Shown here: piece by piece, positions 33,500 to 47,337 of the stretch
Numbering within the stretch: the first letter of the stretch is position 1
Layout of the letters: each line of letters begins with the position of its first letter
Assembly: GCA_037957365.1 (NCBI GenBank)
Contig: JARHVA010004906.1
Span: 674,501-738,500, forward strand
From: Torreya grandis
Lineage: Eukaryota > Streptophyta > Pinopsida > Cupressales > Taxaceae
Direction: 5' to 3'
DNA: 64,000 bases
The notes under the pieces: generated by a model
What the model saw: the letters and a program-made list of their open reading frames with translations, nothing else
Database searches by the model: none
What the model was told of the DNA's origin: nothing
Translations under genes and position numbers: made by a program

Positions 33500-33849
33500 T
33501 TTTTTAGGTTTTTCTAATACAATTTGATTTAGTGAGTTTGCCTATTCTCTAAAATAGCCTAAATTTTTGAGTTTAACCTGAAACCCTTTCTTATAGTTAC
33601 CTTATGGCATATGGGCTTGAATTCCCATTTATTCAACAATGGCTTCATCATTTTGAAAAGTGTCAAAAGAGGGTTGTTATTGTTGATCCCAATCAATAAG
33701 GATGGGGTAGCGAAGTGCAAGGCTAATAGTACATATGGAGGTGTTGGTGAATAGATTAGTGGCATCCATATCTTCGTAGAGGCTATGGATAGAACATGTT
33801 TAAATATATTTTTCAAACAAAGGCTCCTCGAAAATGAATAAGTATCTGA

Positions 33850-34640
33850 GACGACATCATAAAGACCAATGCTAGGTGGTTTGTATTATAGACCTCAATG
33901 ACACAGATGAATTTTTACCTAGATTGGCTCTAAAATGCCTTGATCTTGTTTCCCTAGTCCTTTACCTTTATATTTCATGTGTTGACACATATGATTAGCT
34001 TTTGAGTATATTGGATCTTGATAGCATGATACACGACCTTCTATTAGTTAGGAATCAACTGATCTTTCAAGTGATTCCTCTGACAATAATCATTATTTTT
34101 CAAATGATGTGGGTCCAAATTGATAAGTAATAGGCTTTCATTCCTAGATGGTGGGGGACCCATAACTGCGAGGTGATATGGGAAGATTACTAATGTGAAT
34201 GTTTGGTATTCATACTCTTCACAACCTTTGGAAAAGATTTTAATGCAGGTGGTTGTGGATGAATCAAAGGACGTGGATGGAAAGTTATCCAAATGGATTT
34301 ATTTCTAGGACTTGGAATCATATGAGGCATTGTCAGTACTAGGTTAGTAGAGATATTGATCAATTTATTCCATGGCTTGACAACTATAGAAAAATTGTGA
34401 ATCCATAGGAATGGTGACTTCCATCCCAGAATGTGGGAATTTCAGACATTTATGGAGAGTGGATGGGACAACTCACATTTCATGGATCCATGGGAAACCC
34501 AAGAGGATGTTGTACGGTAAATCAAAGTTGAATACATTCTAGAGTTGGGTATACAAAACAATTCAAATGTGCAACCAACTTATTGTTGATGAATAATGAG
34601 TGCTCCTCGAGTCAATCGCTACTGTGACCCTTTTTTGAGC
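33850..34640 (-). pseudogene. Protease and G-patch-like region, array copy A
   Basis: The minus strand reads Val-Thr-Val-Ala-Ile-Asp-Ser-Arg-Ser-Thr-His at about 34,628-34,596, a retropepsin site with Arg in place of the Gly of Asp-Ser-Gly. It is followed by a Leu-Leu-Gly-Phe-Pro segment and a Lys-Tyr-Lys-Gly-Lys-Gly-Leu-Gly-Lys motif near 33,977-33,950, with a downstream Gly-Leu-x-Tyr. The last elements resemble the G-patch found between protease and RT in some plant gypsy polyproteins. Stops and frameshifts are common. Confidence 0.55.
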
Positions 34641-34724
34641 TACTTATACTGAAGAGCACATGGCAGGATATGGACATGGATATTCTTGTGCTTCCCTTGA
34701 CTATTTCTCTATCTCAACTTCAAC

Positions 34725-35483
34725 TTATTCAATGGTACCTTCAATGTAGAATAGTTTTGTTTCTCCACATTTATGTCCTCTACTATATTTGCTATTACGG
34801 TTAAAGCATAACCCCTTTTCTCTTTTTTCTTCAATTTTTTGATGTGTTAATCTAGTTGGTTGGAATAATGATGGTGCATGGGTGTTACGATATATAATTA
34901 TTGGGAATCCATGTCTCCTATTGGCCAAAAGGTTTTCCTCCGTCTTGAATGCCAAAAAAATGGATTCAAGTATATTGTGTGGATTTAATTTGTGTACCTC
35001 ATGTTGAATGTTTTCCTTGAGTCCTCCAAAAAAAAAGTCATTCATGTACTCCTATGTCACCTCATCCACTATCAATACTAGAGTTTGAAATCATTGAATA
35101 TGATCTTTGATAGGACCTATTTTTTGCATCTTGGGAAATTGGCTAAAGCAACTCCCTGCTAGATTACTACTATAATGTGACAACAACTCTTCCATGAAGA
35201 CCAACCAGGTGATGCTAACATTTTTCCTTTTATTTTGATCATAATGGAAACAATACCAAAATGAGTTGATCAAGGTCCAAATATAAAGATGACAATGTAA
35301 CCTTTTGCCCACAAGGGCCCTGATGTAGCTCAAAAAAGTATGCATTTGGGTGATCCAATTGTGTGGATCCTTTCCATCAAAATTGTGCATGTCCACATTT
35401 AGTAGAAAGATTTGAGACCCAAAATAAGTATTAGGAGTTCGCTGATGTGGTATTATATTTGAATCAGGGCTTGGTTTTTCCAT
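34725..35483 (-). pseudogene. Gag of the Tat-type element, array copy A
   Basis: Two open stretches (35,483-35,091 and 35,045-34,725) form one former gag. It shows Phe-Asp-Gly-Lys-Asp-Pro-His-Asn-Trp-Ile (retrotransposon gag start), a Phe-Phe-Gly-Gly-Leu-Lys-Glu-Asn-Ile-Gln-His-Glu-Val stretch, and then a knuckle region Cys-Phe-Asn-Arg-x4-Tyr-Ser-Arg-Gly-His-Lys-Cys in which Arg stands where the second Cys is expected. Gag forms the particle and binds RNA. Homologous decayed copies are at 41,377-40,668 and 47,337-46,799. Confidence 0.7.
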
Positions 35484-36146
35484 AGATACACTAAGAGTGG
35501 TTGAAACATTTGTTATCTAAATCCTAGGATGCGAAGTGCACAATAATAACACAACCCAATTATTGAAGGCATCTGTGAGCTTATCCAATTTGCTAGATTT
35601 ATCTAATATGACTGAGTCAATTTGAGTTATATCTACTTGTGTGGCCATATTATTCTCTAATATTTTCAAACCCTCATCGAGTTAGTGCATTTTATTATCA
35701 AGATTAAGTGAATCCCAATTGAAAGTCCCACCCGATTGTAACTTTGAATTTGTTTCCTATTTGTTAGGAGTCTTTCTTGGTGTGTGTATTATTTCTCGTG
35801 CCTCTAATTTGTGTCCCTGACAAAAATTGGCTTGACTAGCGCAAAATTTGATTTTCACCTTTGATTGAACTTTGGACAATTTTTTTTGGAATGAAGACTA
35901 AAAAATTATCACAGAAAGCTAAAAAAAATGCACTTGGTAGCCTACTTACGTAAATCCCCAAATTCCCTAAAATTTATCAAAATAATATGCAACAATTTGT
36001 GAGATATGCATGATTCTTAAAAATTAGGATTTCAACCCAAATTAGGTCAACTATGGTATGAACCACTCTAAAAAACTTGATTTTTTCTTCCTTTTACATC
36101 CTTATTATGCTGCAGAATTTTTCCCAAATCAAACTCTAATACCACT

Positions 36147-36524
36147 TATAATGAAATTACTATATTACAAAAGCATAGCAATATAAAAAGTATATACCAA
36201 GAATACCAACAATCACTTGCAAGAAGAGATAATCCACATAATATGACAACATACTATTGAAATGTAAAACTGAGCACTTCGAGGGGGAAACTTCCATAAT
36301 CCCTAAAAATAAGCATATAATCTGGAATATATGAGTAATAATATATTAACACTATATCCTATATATAGCCTAATTAAGCTATCTGAAATCCATAAACCCA
36401 AATAGGACGATGACTACTACCAATATGCAACCTGAAGACTATTAAATGATTAAATCAAAGGTTATGTGTGCCACTACACAACCACACGTATCCTAGTATA
36501 AGCCACAATTTAAGGGTGTAACAC
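36147..36524 (-). repeat. 5' LTR of the Tat-type element, array copy A (378 bp)
   Basis: On the minus strand it starts TGTTACACCC and ends near TTTCATTATA. Copies B and C keep a TTACA end. Just inside lies TGGTATTAGAGTTTG (36,143 downwards), a match to the tRNA-iMet primer-binding consensus TGGTATCAGAGC. The LTR is repeated at 42,129-42,500 and 48,096-48,472 at equivalent array positions. Confidence 0.7.
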
Positions 36525-39500
36525 ATGTATGTGGTATATCTAATGTAAAGACTCTAAGAGGTTTATATGATCCTTACAAAATTAAAATTCATGTAATTTA
36601 TTCTATTTAGGCTTTTTATACATTGAGGCAATTATGTGCACCTGATCAGGCTTGGGGTACAAAGGTCTAGAAACTATCTATGGATGATTAGGGAGACATT
36701 ATTAAGCTTCTTGTATAATTGTGTCACTACTATAGACATGAATTCACCATGGCCAAACTTGTCCAAGCATGTTAATTCATGGACAAAATTGTCATAGACA
36801 CCTTTGTCCATGGCCGAATACATCGTGTATAAGACAAAAAGAGAAACAAACCACCAAGGTTGGAATGCGAAACAACTAAGATGTTGTCCATTGAGTTACT
36901 TTGTTGATTAAAGTCTTCTGTGTCAAAGTTTGAGTATATTTTGGTTAAAAGAGAGCCTCGAGGGGAATGTGAACAATATTTAATTGACAGTGAGAAACAA
37001 ATAATTGGACATGTAGAACAAGGGAGATTTTTTATGTTGCATGTTATTTCCTTGTTGATAGTTGATTGAAGGCACAATGACATTGCTTGAGTTTTCCCAA
37101 ACTAGGTTTCTCTAGAGTAAATCTATATGTTTACTCTTCCGCATGTGTTGATATTGATTTCCATTCCATGTTTATGTTCACTTTCATTTGATTCAATGCA
37201 ATGTAACCATTCTTATGAACCAATGTGCATAGGCATAGTATTAAATTTTCACTTGATTCTACATAATAGTCATAAGACTAAATATTTGTGTTTATGAATT
37301 AGATGATCTAACCAAGCTAATTATGGATCACTTATGTAGAGGGTATAGTCACACATCATGTTGGATGTCTTCAAGTATAAAGTCTTAGGTCAGATAACCT
37401 TAGAATGATTAGTTCAACAACTTGGCTCACATTGTTGTTGACATAAATGCAAAGTTGAAAGTTGAGGTCCCAAAAAACTCCAGGCCATCCCTCTTGTTGA
37501 AGGATCAAATGAGGAAGTTCAATCAACCCATGTAGAGGGTAATCAAGGTATCGATTTCCAAACTACTCTATAAAATAGAAAATGGAAGATTATATTCACA
37601 CCTTTATGCATTCAATATAATAACACTCATCCTAACTCAAATGACGAATGAGAAAGTCACTATGGCACACATCCAAACAACAAAAGAAGAGGCTCAACAC
37701 ATTCCAACATACATGATTAAATAATATTAGGCTATGATAGATCGAGTTAATTGGAATCCAACAAGAGATCTGGAAAAGTTAGATGTCAGAGTGAACAAAC
37801 TCACCTTGTGCATTCAATTTATCTTTTAGATCACTAGGGAGGAATGTGAAAAAGTGGTTCAAGATGTATTTTCAGAGGATTACTCCCCAAAAGATAGTGC
37901 TTCTATAGGATTGATTCAAACAAACTCTATATTTTATTCAAAGCATAGATGGTCATTGAGGACTCTACAAGCATGAAGAATGACAAGGTTGATAAAGAAG
38001 TTGCACACTACCTAGCATTTGCTAATAAATCATGTGAAAAATTGCAAGATGGGTTCACTCAATTAGACAAGGGGCACATTAGTACATCATGGTTTTACTC
38101 TATGTTGTAAGACATGAATCCTATACTAAACCATATGCACACACTAGAACAATTGCTAGAGCATGTTAGAGCCATCACTACTAACCTCCCCTTGCAGTCA
38201 ACCTGACTAAGTTGGATGACGCAAAGGTCATGAAAAATAAGGTGGTACTACAACTTACAACCTTGATGGTAGAGCTTATAGCCTCCAACGACCATGTGAA
38301 ATACTAATTATAATGTCTTGAGGACTTGTATGCAAAGCAACATATTCTAGATAACAAGTGCTAAATATTACATGTGCTTAGACAACTTTTTATGAACACA
38401 TAAAAACAAATTTATATTGCTATACGTTTCGAAGTATCCTTGAGTGTAGAGAGAACAAATCACCATATTCCTCATGCTTCATGATATCTAATTTGAGAAA
38501 GGAAACAACTTTTCATGACTCCCTCTTAAGCAACTTATCTAATCAATCCAAGGGAGCCTTGCTAAGATTTTATGGGAAAGTGTTGGTATGCACATAGAAA
38601 AACCTTGTTAGTGTGCATGTAGGAAATGAAGAGATCCATGTGCACTAATAGAATAACCCATGTGTTTGAATTTCCATTGCAAGATCACACAAGATACTAT
38701 GATATTTCATGACCACCTAAATCATGCAGAATATTCGATTTTATTTATATGGCAAGAGTTAGAATAAAATCAAGTTAAAATAGGAAAATTAATGTAACTA
38801 TGTAAAAAGCGTTTACTTGTGATGGCCATACTCTTAATATTCTAGTACACATTTTTTGCTTGATGGAATGAAATAGAGCCAATAATGGGCTTCAATGCAA
38901 GAAGACATGGGATTGTACATTTCTTTTCAATCATTCGCATAATGCAATGTTAGTATTGAAAGCAACTATAGAAAGGTCCTTTTATTATTTGAGGCAACTA
39001 CAATTGACCTCTATAAAAAAAAACCTCAACTATTGTCACATTTTTTCAATTGGAAGTTTGATAGTTTTTCTTATATCAAGGACACTTACCTCCTAATAGC
39101 CTATTCTATGAGGAATGCATCATGTTGTATTTGTGTCTTTAGCATCAAAACTGACAAGGATGTTATTTTGGAGTTATTTTAATTACATATTTTATCCCAA
39201 TGACAACTTGAATTATGAAGGTTCCAACATTGGTGTCCAATTAGTGCCATCTCCAACACAACTTGATACCAGGACCAATGTTATAACTAGTACTAACCAT
39301 CCATGGTCCTAATGTTTGCACCCATCACCTATATAGTCATTTTTCAACTAATCTTATATACAACTTTAATACACTACTTATCATCTATTGGCCATGCAAC
39401 CTATAACTGATCACTTCTGTATTAAATTAGGTGAGCATTTTTGAATTTTTTTTATGAATGTCCAAAAGAATCATTGGCATCAACTTATTTAATCACACAA

Positions 39501-39610
39501 ACTCAAAATACACTAAAATGTAAGTCAACATGTGGCTTACAAAATCATTTATTTAATACAACTCTCTATGTTTTGCCAAGCATTGGTTTGTACATTTTTA
39601 TTGTGGTTTT
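36525..39610. other. Flank part of array copy A (unknown sequence)
   Basis: This about 3.1 kb stretch is present in all three array copies (also 42,501-45,611 and 48,473-51,497). Plus-strand fragments repeat in each copy, for instance an open stretch at 44,376-44,645 with an Asn-Leu-Arg-Lys-Asp-Thr and Gly-Lys-Val-Leu-Ala-Cys-Thr, also at 50,327-50,512 and decayed near 38,400-38,600. A GGTTTCTCTAGAGTAAA word (about 37,106) resembles the R/U5 part of copia LTRs. I do not recognise a protein family. It could be another decayed retroelement. Confidence 0.4.
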
Positions 39611-40667
39611 TCAAAAGAGGGCTCTTATTGTTGATCCTAGTCAATAAGGGTGGGGTAGCAAAGTGCAAGACTAATAATACATATGGAGGTGTTGGTGAAT
39701 AAATTGGTGGAAGATAGATCTTCGTAGAGGCTATGGATGGAACATGTTTCAATATATTTTTCAGATGAAGGCTTCTTACAAACCAAATAAGTATCTGAGA
39801 TGACACTGCAAAGACCAATGCTAGGTGGTTTGTATCCTAGACCTCGATGCCACAGATGAATTTTTTTCTATATTGGATCTAAGATGCCTTGATCTTGTTG
39901 CCCTAGCACTTTACCTTTATAGTTCATGGCTTGACACATATGATTAGCTTTTGAGTATACTTGATATTGATAACATGACACAAGGCCTTTTTTTGTTAGC
40001 CAGGAATCAACTGGTCTTTCAAGTGACTCCTTTGACAATAATCTTTATTTTTCAAATGATGTGAATCCAAATTGATAAGTAATAGGCTTGTGTTCCTTCA
40101 TGGTGGGCAAACCATAACTACGAGGTGATAGGGGAAGATTACTAATGTGAATGTTTGGTATTCATACTCTCCACAACCTTTGGAAATGATTTTAATGTAG
40201 GTGGTTTTGGATGAATTAGAAGGCATGGATGGAAAGTTATCCAGATGGATGTATTTGTAGGACCTGGGATCATATAAGGCATTGTTAGTATGGGAAATAG
40301 AGAACCTAATCAATTCCTTCCATGGATTGAAAACTACAAAATAATTATGAATCGCTAGGAATGGTGACTTCCATCCCAGAATGTGGGGATTTTAGACATT
40401 TGTGGAGAGTGGATTGGACATCTCACATTTCATGGATCCATGTGCAACCCAAGAGGATGTTGTATGATAAATCAAAGTTGACTTCATTCTAGAATCGGGT
40501 ATACCAAACAATTCAAATGTGAAAACAACTTATTGTTGATGAAATTATGAGTACTCCTCAAGTCAATCGCTACTATGACCCTTTTTTATTTTAAAATCCC
40601 ACAAACTTAAGTGTTTTTGAGTTACTTATACCGAAGAGTGCATGGCAAGATATGGGCGTGGATCTTA

Positions 40668-41377
40668 TTATGCTTCCCTTGACTCCTTTGCTATCTCAAC
40701 TTCAACTTCCTCAATGGTACCTTCAATGTAGAAGAGTTTTGTTTCTACACATTTATGTCCTCTATTATATTTTCTATAACGGTTAAAACATATAGCCTTT
40801 TCTCTTTTTTCTTCAATTTTTTGAGGCATTAATCTAGTTGGTTGGAAGAATGATGGTGTAGGGGTGATACGATCTATAATGCTTAGAAATCCATGTCTCT
40901 TATTGGACAAAAGGTTTTCCTCCATCTTGCATGCCAAAAAATTGGACTCAAGTACATTGTGTGGATTTAATTTGTGTACCTCATGCTGAATGTTTTCCTT
41001 GAGTCCTCCAAAAAATAATTCATTCATTTACTCCTATGTCACCTCATCCACTATCAATAATAGAGTTTGAAACCACTGAATATGATCTTTGACTGGAACT
41101 TTTTTTTGCATCTTGGAAAATTGGCTAAAGTAGCTCCTTGTTAGATTACTACTCTAAGGTGACTACAACTTCTCCATGAAGACCAACCATGTGACACTAA
41201 CATTATTCCTTTTATTTTGATCATAAAGGAAATGATACCAAATGAGTTGGTTAGGTTCCAAATATAAGGATGACAATGTAACCTTTTGCCCACAAGGGCC
41301 CTGATGTAGCTCAAAAAAATATGCATTTGGGTGATCCAATTGTGTGGATCCTTTCCATCAAAATTGTGCATGTCCAC
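40668..41377 (-). pseudogene. Gag of the Tat-type element, array copy B
   Basis: Minus-strand stretches 41,377-41,141 and 41,027-40,668 match copy A over their whole length. The knuckle again has Arg in place of the second Cys. A frame change near 41,100 separates the two parts. The protease downstream (about 40,575) also carries Arg after the Asp-x pair. Confidence 0.65.
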
Positions 41378-42128
41378 GTTTAGTAGAAAGATTCAAGACC
41401 CCAAATAAGTATTAATAATTCGCTAATGTGGCATTATATTTGAATCAGGACTTGGTTTTGCCATAGATACACCAAGAGTGGTTGAAATATTTGTTATCTA
41501 AATATCAAGATACGAAGTGCACAATTATGCCACAACCCAATTATTGAAGGCATCTGTGATCTTATCTAATTTTATAGAGTTATCTACTATGGTTGAGTCA
41601 ATTTGAGCTATATCTACTTGTGTGGCCATATTATTCTCTAATATTTTCAAACCCTTGTCGAGTTAGTGCATTTTATTATCAAGATTAAGCGAATCCCAAT
41701 CAAAAGTCCCACCCGATTGCAACTTTGAATTTGTCTCCTATTTGTTAAGAGTCTTTCTTGGTGTGTGTATTATTTCTCATGCCTCTAATTTGTGGCCTTG
41801 CCACACAATGGCTTGACTAGCTCAAAATTTGATTTTCACTTTTGATTGAACTTTGACTAGAAGATTTTGGAATGAAGGCTCAAAAATTATCACAGAAAGC
41901 TTAAAATATGCACTTGGTAGCCTCTTTACGTAAATCCCCAAATTCCCTGAAAATTTCTCGAAATAATATGCAACAATTTGTGAGATATGCACGATTCTTC
42001 AAAATCAGGATTTCAACCCAAATTAGGTCAAATATGGTCCCAAACACTCTAAAAAACTTGATTTTTGCTTCCTTTTATATCGCTAATACGTTGCAGAACT
42101 TTTCCCAGATCAAAGCTTTAATACCACT

Positions 42129-42500
42129 TGTAATAAAATTACTATATTGCAAAAGCATAGCAATATAAAAAATATATAACAAGAATAACAACCACTTGCA
42201 AGAAGAGAGAATCCACAAAATATGAGAGCATAATATTGAAACGTAAAACTAAGCACTTCGAGGGGGAAACCTTCACAATCCTTATGATAAGAATATAATT
42301 TGGAATATATGAGTACTAATATTTTAACACTGTATCCTATATACAACCTAATTAAGTTATGTGAAATCGAAAAACCCAAATAAGATGATGACTACTACCA
42401 ATATGCAACCTCAAGATTATCAAATGATTAAATCAAAGTTATGTGTGCCACTACCCAGCCACACGTATCCTAGTACAAGCAACAAGTTAAGGGTGTAGCA
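42129..42500 (-). repeat. LTR in array copy B (372 bp)
   Basis: On the minus strand it starts TGCTACACCC and ends TTTTATTACA. It is followed inwards by the primer-site-like TGGTATTAAAGCTTTGATC. Homologous to the LTRs at 36,147 and 48,096. Confidence 0.7.
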
Positions 42501-45500
42501 CATGTAGGTGGTATCTCTAATGTAAAGACTCTAAGAGGTTTATATGATCCTTACAAAATTCAAATTCATGTAATGTAATCGCATTAGGCTTGTTATGCAT
42601 TGAGGGAATTGTGTGCACCTGATCAGGCTTGGGGTACAAAGGTTTAGAAACTATCTGGGGATGATCAGGGAGACATTATTAAGCTTCTTGTATAATTGTG
42701 TCACTACTATAGAGATGAATTCACCAAGGCCAAACTTGTCCATGCATGTTAATTCGTGGACATATCTATCACAAACATCTTCGTCCATGGCCAAATACGT
42801 CATGTATGAGACAAAAAGAGAAACAAACCACCAAAGTTGGAATGTGAAACAATTAAGATGTTGTCCATTGAGTTACTTTGTTGATTGGAGTCTTTTGTGT
42901 CGAAGTTTGAGTATACGTTGGATAAAAGAGAGCCTCGAGGGGAATGTGAACAATATTTAATTGATAGTGAGTAAACAAATAATTGGACATGTGGAACAAG
43001 GGAGATGGGTTATGTTGCAGGTTATTTCCTTGTTAATAGTTGATTTAAGGTGCAACGACATTGCATGAGTTTTCCCACACTAGGTTTCTCTAGAGTAAAT
43101 CTATATGTTTACTCTTGTGTATGTGTTGATATTGATTTCCTTTCCATGTTTATGTTCACTTTCATTTAATTCAATGCAATGTAGCCATTCAAATGAACCA
43201 ATGTGCATAGGCATAGTACTAAATTTGCACTTGATTCTACATAATAGTCATAACACTAAATATTTGTGTTTATGAATTAGATGTTGATCTAACCGAGCTA
43301 GTTATGGATAACTTATGTATAGGGTATAGTCATGCGTCATGTTGGATGTCTCCAAGTATAAAGTCTTAGGTCAGATAACCTTAGAATGATTAGTTCAATG
43401 ACTTGGCTCACATTGTTGTTGACATAAATGTGAAGTTGAAAGTTGAGGTCCCAAAAAACTTCGGGCCATCCCTCTTGCTGAAGTATCAAACAAGAAGTTC
43501 AATCAACCCATGTAGAGGGTAATCGAGGTATCAGTTTCAACACTACACTGTAAAATATAAAATGGAGGATTATATTCACATATTTTTGCATTCAATATAA
43601 TAACACTCATCCTAAGTCAAATGACAAATGAGAAAGTCACTAGGGCACACATCCAAACAACAAAAGAAGAGGCTCAACACATTCCAAAATACCTGATTAA
43701 ATAAGAGTAGGCTATGATAGAGTGAGTTAATTGGAATCCAAGAAGAGATTTGGAAAAGTTAGATGTTAAAGTGAACAAACTCACATTGGGCATTCAAGTT
43801 ATCTTTTAGATCATTGGGGATGAATGTGTTGGGGAGCAATGTGCAAAAGTGGTTCAAGATGTTTTTTAGAGGGTTCCTCCCAAAAAGATAGTGTTTCGAT
43901 AGGCTTGATTCAAACAAACTCTATATATTATTCAAAGCATAGATGGTCATTGAGGACTCTACAAACATGAAGAATGACAAGGTTGATAAAGAAGTTGCAC
44001 ACTACCTAGCATTTTGTAATAAATCATGTGCAAAATTGCAAGATGGGTTCACTCAATTAGACAAGGGGCACATCACTACATCATGGTTCTACTCTATGTT
44101 GTAAGACATGAATCCTATACTAAACCATATGCACACACTAGAACAATTGCTAGATCATGTTAGAGCTATCACTACTAGCCTCCCCTTGTGGTTGCCCTGA
44201 TTAAGTTGGATGTCGTAAAGGTCATGCAAAATAAGGTGGTCCCACAACTTACAACCTTGATGGTAGAACTTATAGCCTCCAACAACCATGTGAAATACTA
44301 ATTATAATGTCTTGAGGACTTGTATGCAAAGCAACATATTCCAAATAACAAGTGCTAAATATTACATGCGCTTAGATGACTTTTGATGAGCACATAAACA
44401 CAACTTTATATTTCTCTAGGTTCCGAAGTATCCTCAAGTGCATAGAGAATGGATCACCATATTCCGCAACCTTCGTGATATCTAATTTGAGAAAGGATAC
44501 AACTTTTCATGACTCCTTCTTAAGTAGCTTATCTAAACAATCCAAGGGAGCCTTGCTAAGAGTTTATGGGAAAGTGTTGGCATGCACACACAAAAAAATT
44601 GTTAGTGTGCATGTAGGAACTGAAGAGATTGATGTGCACTACTAGGGGAACCCATGTGTTTACATTGCTATTGGAAGATCACACAAGATGCTATGATCTT
44701 TCATGACCACCTAAATCATGTAGAATATTCCATTTTCTCTATATGGTAAGAACTAGAATAAAATCAGATTAAAATAGTAAAAATAATGTAACTATATAAA
44801 AAGCATTTACCAGTGATGACCATACTCTTGATAGTCTAGTACACATTATTTCCTTGATAGAACGAAATAGAGCCAACAATGGGATTCAATGCAATAAGAC
44901 AAGGGATTGCACATTTCTTTGCAATCTTTCGCATAATGCAATGTTAGTATTGAAAGCAACTACATAAGGTCCTCTTATTATTTGAGGTAGCTACAATTGA
45001 CTCTATAAAAAAAACCTCAACTATTTTCACATTTTTTCAATTGGAAGTTTGATAATTTTTCTTATATCAAGGACAACTACCTCCTAAGAACATGTTCTGT
45101 GTTTGTTTTATGAAGAATGCATCATGATATATTTTTGGCTTTAGCATTAGAATTGACAAGGATGATATTTTGGATTTATTTCGATTACATATTTGATCCC
45201 AATGACAACTTGAATTATGAAGGTTCTAGCTTTGGTGTTTGATTAGTGCCATCTCCAACACAACTTGATACCAGGACCAATGTTAGCGCTAGTAATAACC
45301 ATCCATGGTCCTAATGTTTGTGCCCATCACCTAGATAGTCATGCTTCAACTAATCTTGTATACAACTTTAATATTCACTACTTATCATCTATTGCCAACA
45401 CAACCTATAAATGATCACTTTTGTCTTAAATTAGGTGAGCACTTTTGGGATTTTTTGAGTGTCCAAGAGAATCAATGACATCAACTTATTCAGTCACACA

Positions 45501-46798
45501 AATTCAAAATACACCAAAATGTAAGTCAACATGTGGCTCACAGAATCATTTGTTTAATACAACTCTCTATGCTTTGCCAAGCATTGGTTTGTACACCTTT
45601 TTTGTGGTTTTTCAAAAGAGGGTTCTTATTGCTGATCCTAGTCAATAAGGGTGGGGTAACGAAGTGCAAGGCTAATAGTACATATGGAGGTGTTGGTGAA
45701 TAGATTGGTGGCAGCCAGATCTTTGTAGAGGCTATGGATAGAACATGTTTCAGTATATTTGTCAGACGAAGGCTCCTTAGAAACCAAAATAAGTATCCAA
45801 GATGACATCGCAAAGACCAATGCTAGGTGGTTTGTATCTTAGACCTCGAGACCACAAATGAATTTTTAACTAGATTGGCTCTAAAATGCCTTGATCTTGT
45901 TGCCCTAGTCCTTTACCTTTATAGTTCATGGCTTGACACATATGATTAGCTTTTGGGTATACTGGATATCGATATCATGACACAAGACCTTCTGTTAGCT
46001 AGGAGTCAACTACTCTTTCAAGTGACTCCTCTAACAGTAATCTTTATTTTTCAAATGATGTGTGTCCAAATTGATAAGTGGCTTGTGTTCCTTCATGGTG
46101 GGGGACCCATAGCTACAAAGTGATAGGGAAGATTACTAATGTGAATGTTTGGTATTCATACTCTCCACAAGCTTTGGAAATGATTTTAATGAAGGTTGTT
46201 GTGGATGAATTAGAAGATGTGGATGGAAAGTTATCCAGATGGATGTATTTTTAGGACTTGGGATCATACGAGGCATTGCCGGTATTAGGGAAATAGAGAA
46301 CCTAATCAATTTCTTCCATTGCTTGACAACTATAGAAGAATTATGAATCCCTAGGATTGGTGACTTCCATCCTCAAATGTGAGAATTTCAGACATTTGTG
46401 GAGAGTGGATGGGACATCTCACATTTCATGGAACCATATGCAACCTAAGAGGATCTTGTATGATAAATCAAAGTTGAATTCATTCTAGAGTTGCGTATAT
46501 GAAACAGTTCAAATGTGAAACCAACTTATTGTTGATGGAATTCTGAGTACTTCTCGAGTCAATCGCTATTGTGACCCCGCCTTTTTTTTTAAAATCCCCA
46601 CTAACTCGAGTGTTTTTGAGTTACTTATACCAAAGAGTGTATGGCAAGATATGGATGTGGATTTTCTTATGCTTCCATTGACTCCTTTGCTATCTCAACT
46701 TCAACTTCTTCAATGGCACCTTCAATGTAGAAGAATTTTGTTTCTACACATTTATGTCCTCTCCTATATTTGCTATTACGGGTAAAACTTAACCCCTT

Positions 46799-47337
46799 TT
46801 ATCTCTTTGCTTCAATTTTTTGAGGCGTTAATCTAGTTGGTTGGAAGAATGATGGTGTAGGGGTGCTACGATCTATAATGCTTGGGAATCCATGTCTCCT
46901 ATTGGCCAAAAGGTTTTCCTCCATCTTGCATGCCAAAAAAATGGACTCAAGAACATTGTGCGGATTTAATTTGTGTACCTCATGCTGAATGTTTTCCTTG
47001 AGTCCTCCAAAAAATAAGTCATTCATGTACTCCTATGTCACCTCATCCACTATCAATAATAGAGTTTGAAATCACTGAATATGATCTTTGACTGGGCCTA
47101 TTTTTTCCCTCTTCAAAAATTGACTAAAGTAGCTCCCTACTAGATTACTACTATAACGTGACTACAACTCTTCCATGAAGACCAACCAAGTGACGCTAAC
47201 ATTCTTCCTTTTATTTTGATCACAAAGGAAACAATACCAAATGAGTTGCTTAGGGTCCAAATATAAGGATGACAATGTAACCTTTTGCCCACAAGGGCCC
47301 TAACGTAGCTAAAAAAAATTTCATTTGGGTGATCCAA
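46799..47337 (-). pseudogene. Gag of the Tat-type element, array copy C
   Basis: Minus-strand stretches 47,337-47,140 and 47,026-46,799 match copies A and B. The knuckle (about 46,790-46,755) keeps the shared Arg at the second position and has also lost the first Cys. The protease site near 46,560 again reads Asp-Ser-Arg. Confidence 0.65.

Larger units (their letters stand above)
29460..36524 (-). mobile_element. Ty3/gypsy retrotransposon, Tat-type, decayed
   Basis: On the minus strand, from right to left: 5' LTR (36,524-36,147), PBS (about 36,143-36,130), gag (35,483-34,725), protease (about 34,630-34,400), G-patch-like motif (about 33,980-33,860), spacer with a 262 bp tandem repeat, RT (about 32,640-31,740), RNase H (31,731-31,435), an additional archaeal-type RNase H (about 31,150-30,780) and integrase (about 30,560-29,560). 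A second RNase H between the first RNase H and the integrase is the known mark of Tat-lineage elements. Stops are frequent. No 3' LTR was found. The right-hand part is triplicated (see 33,663-51,497). Confidence 0.75.
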
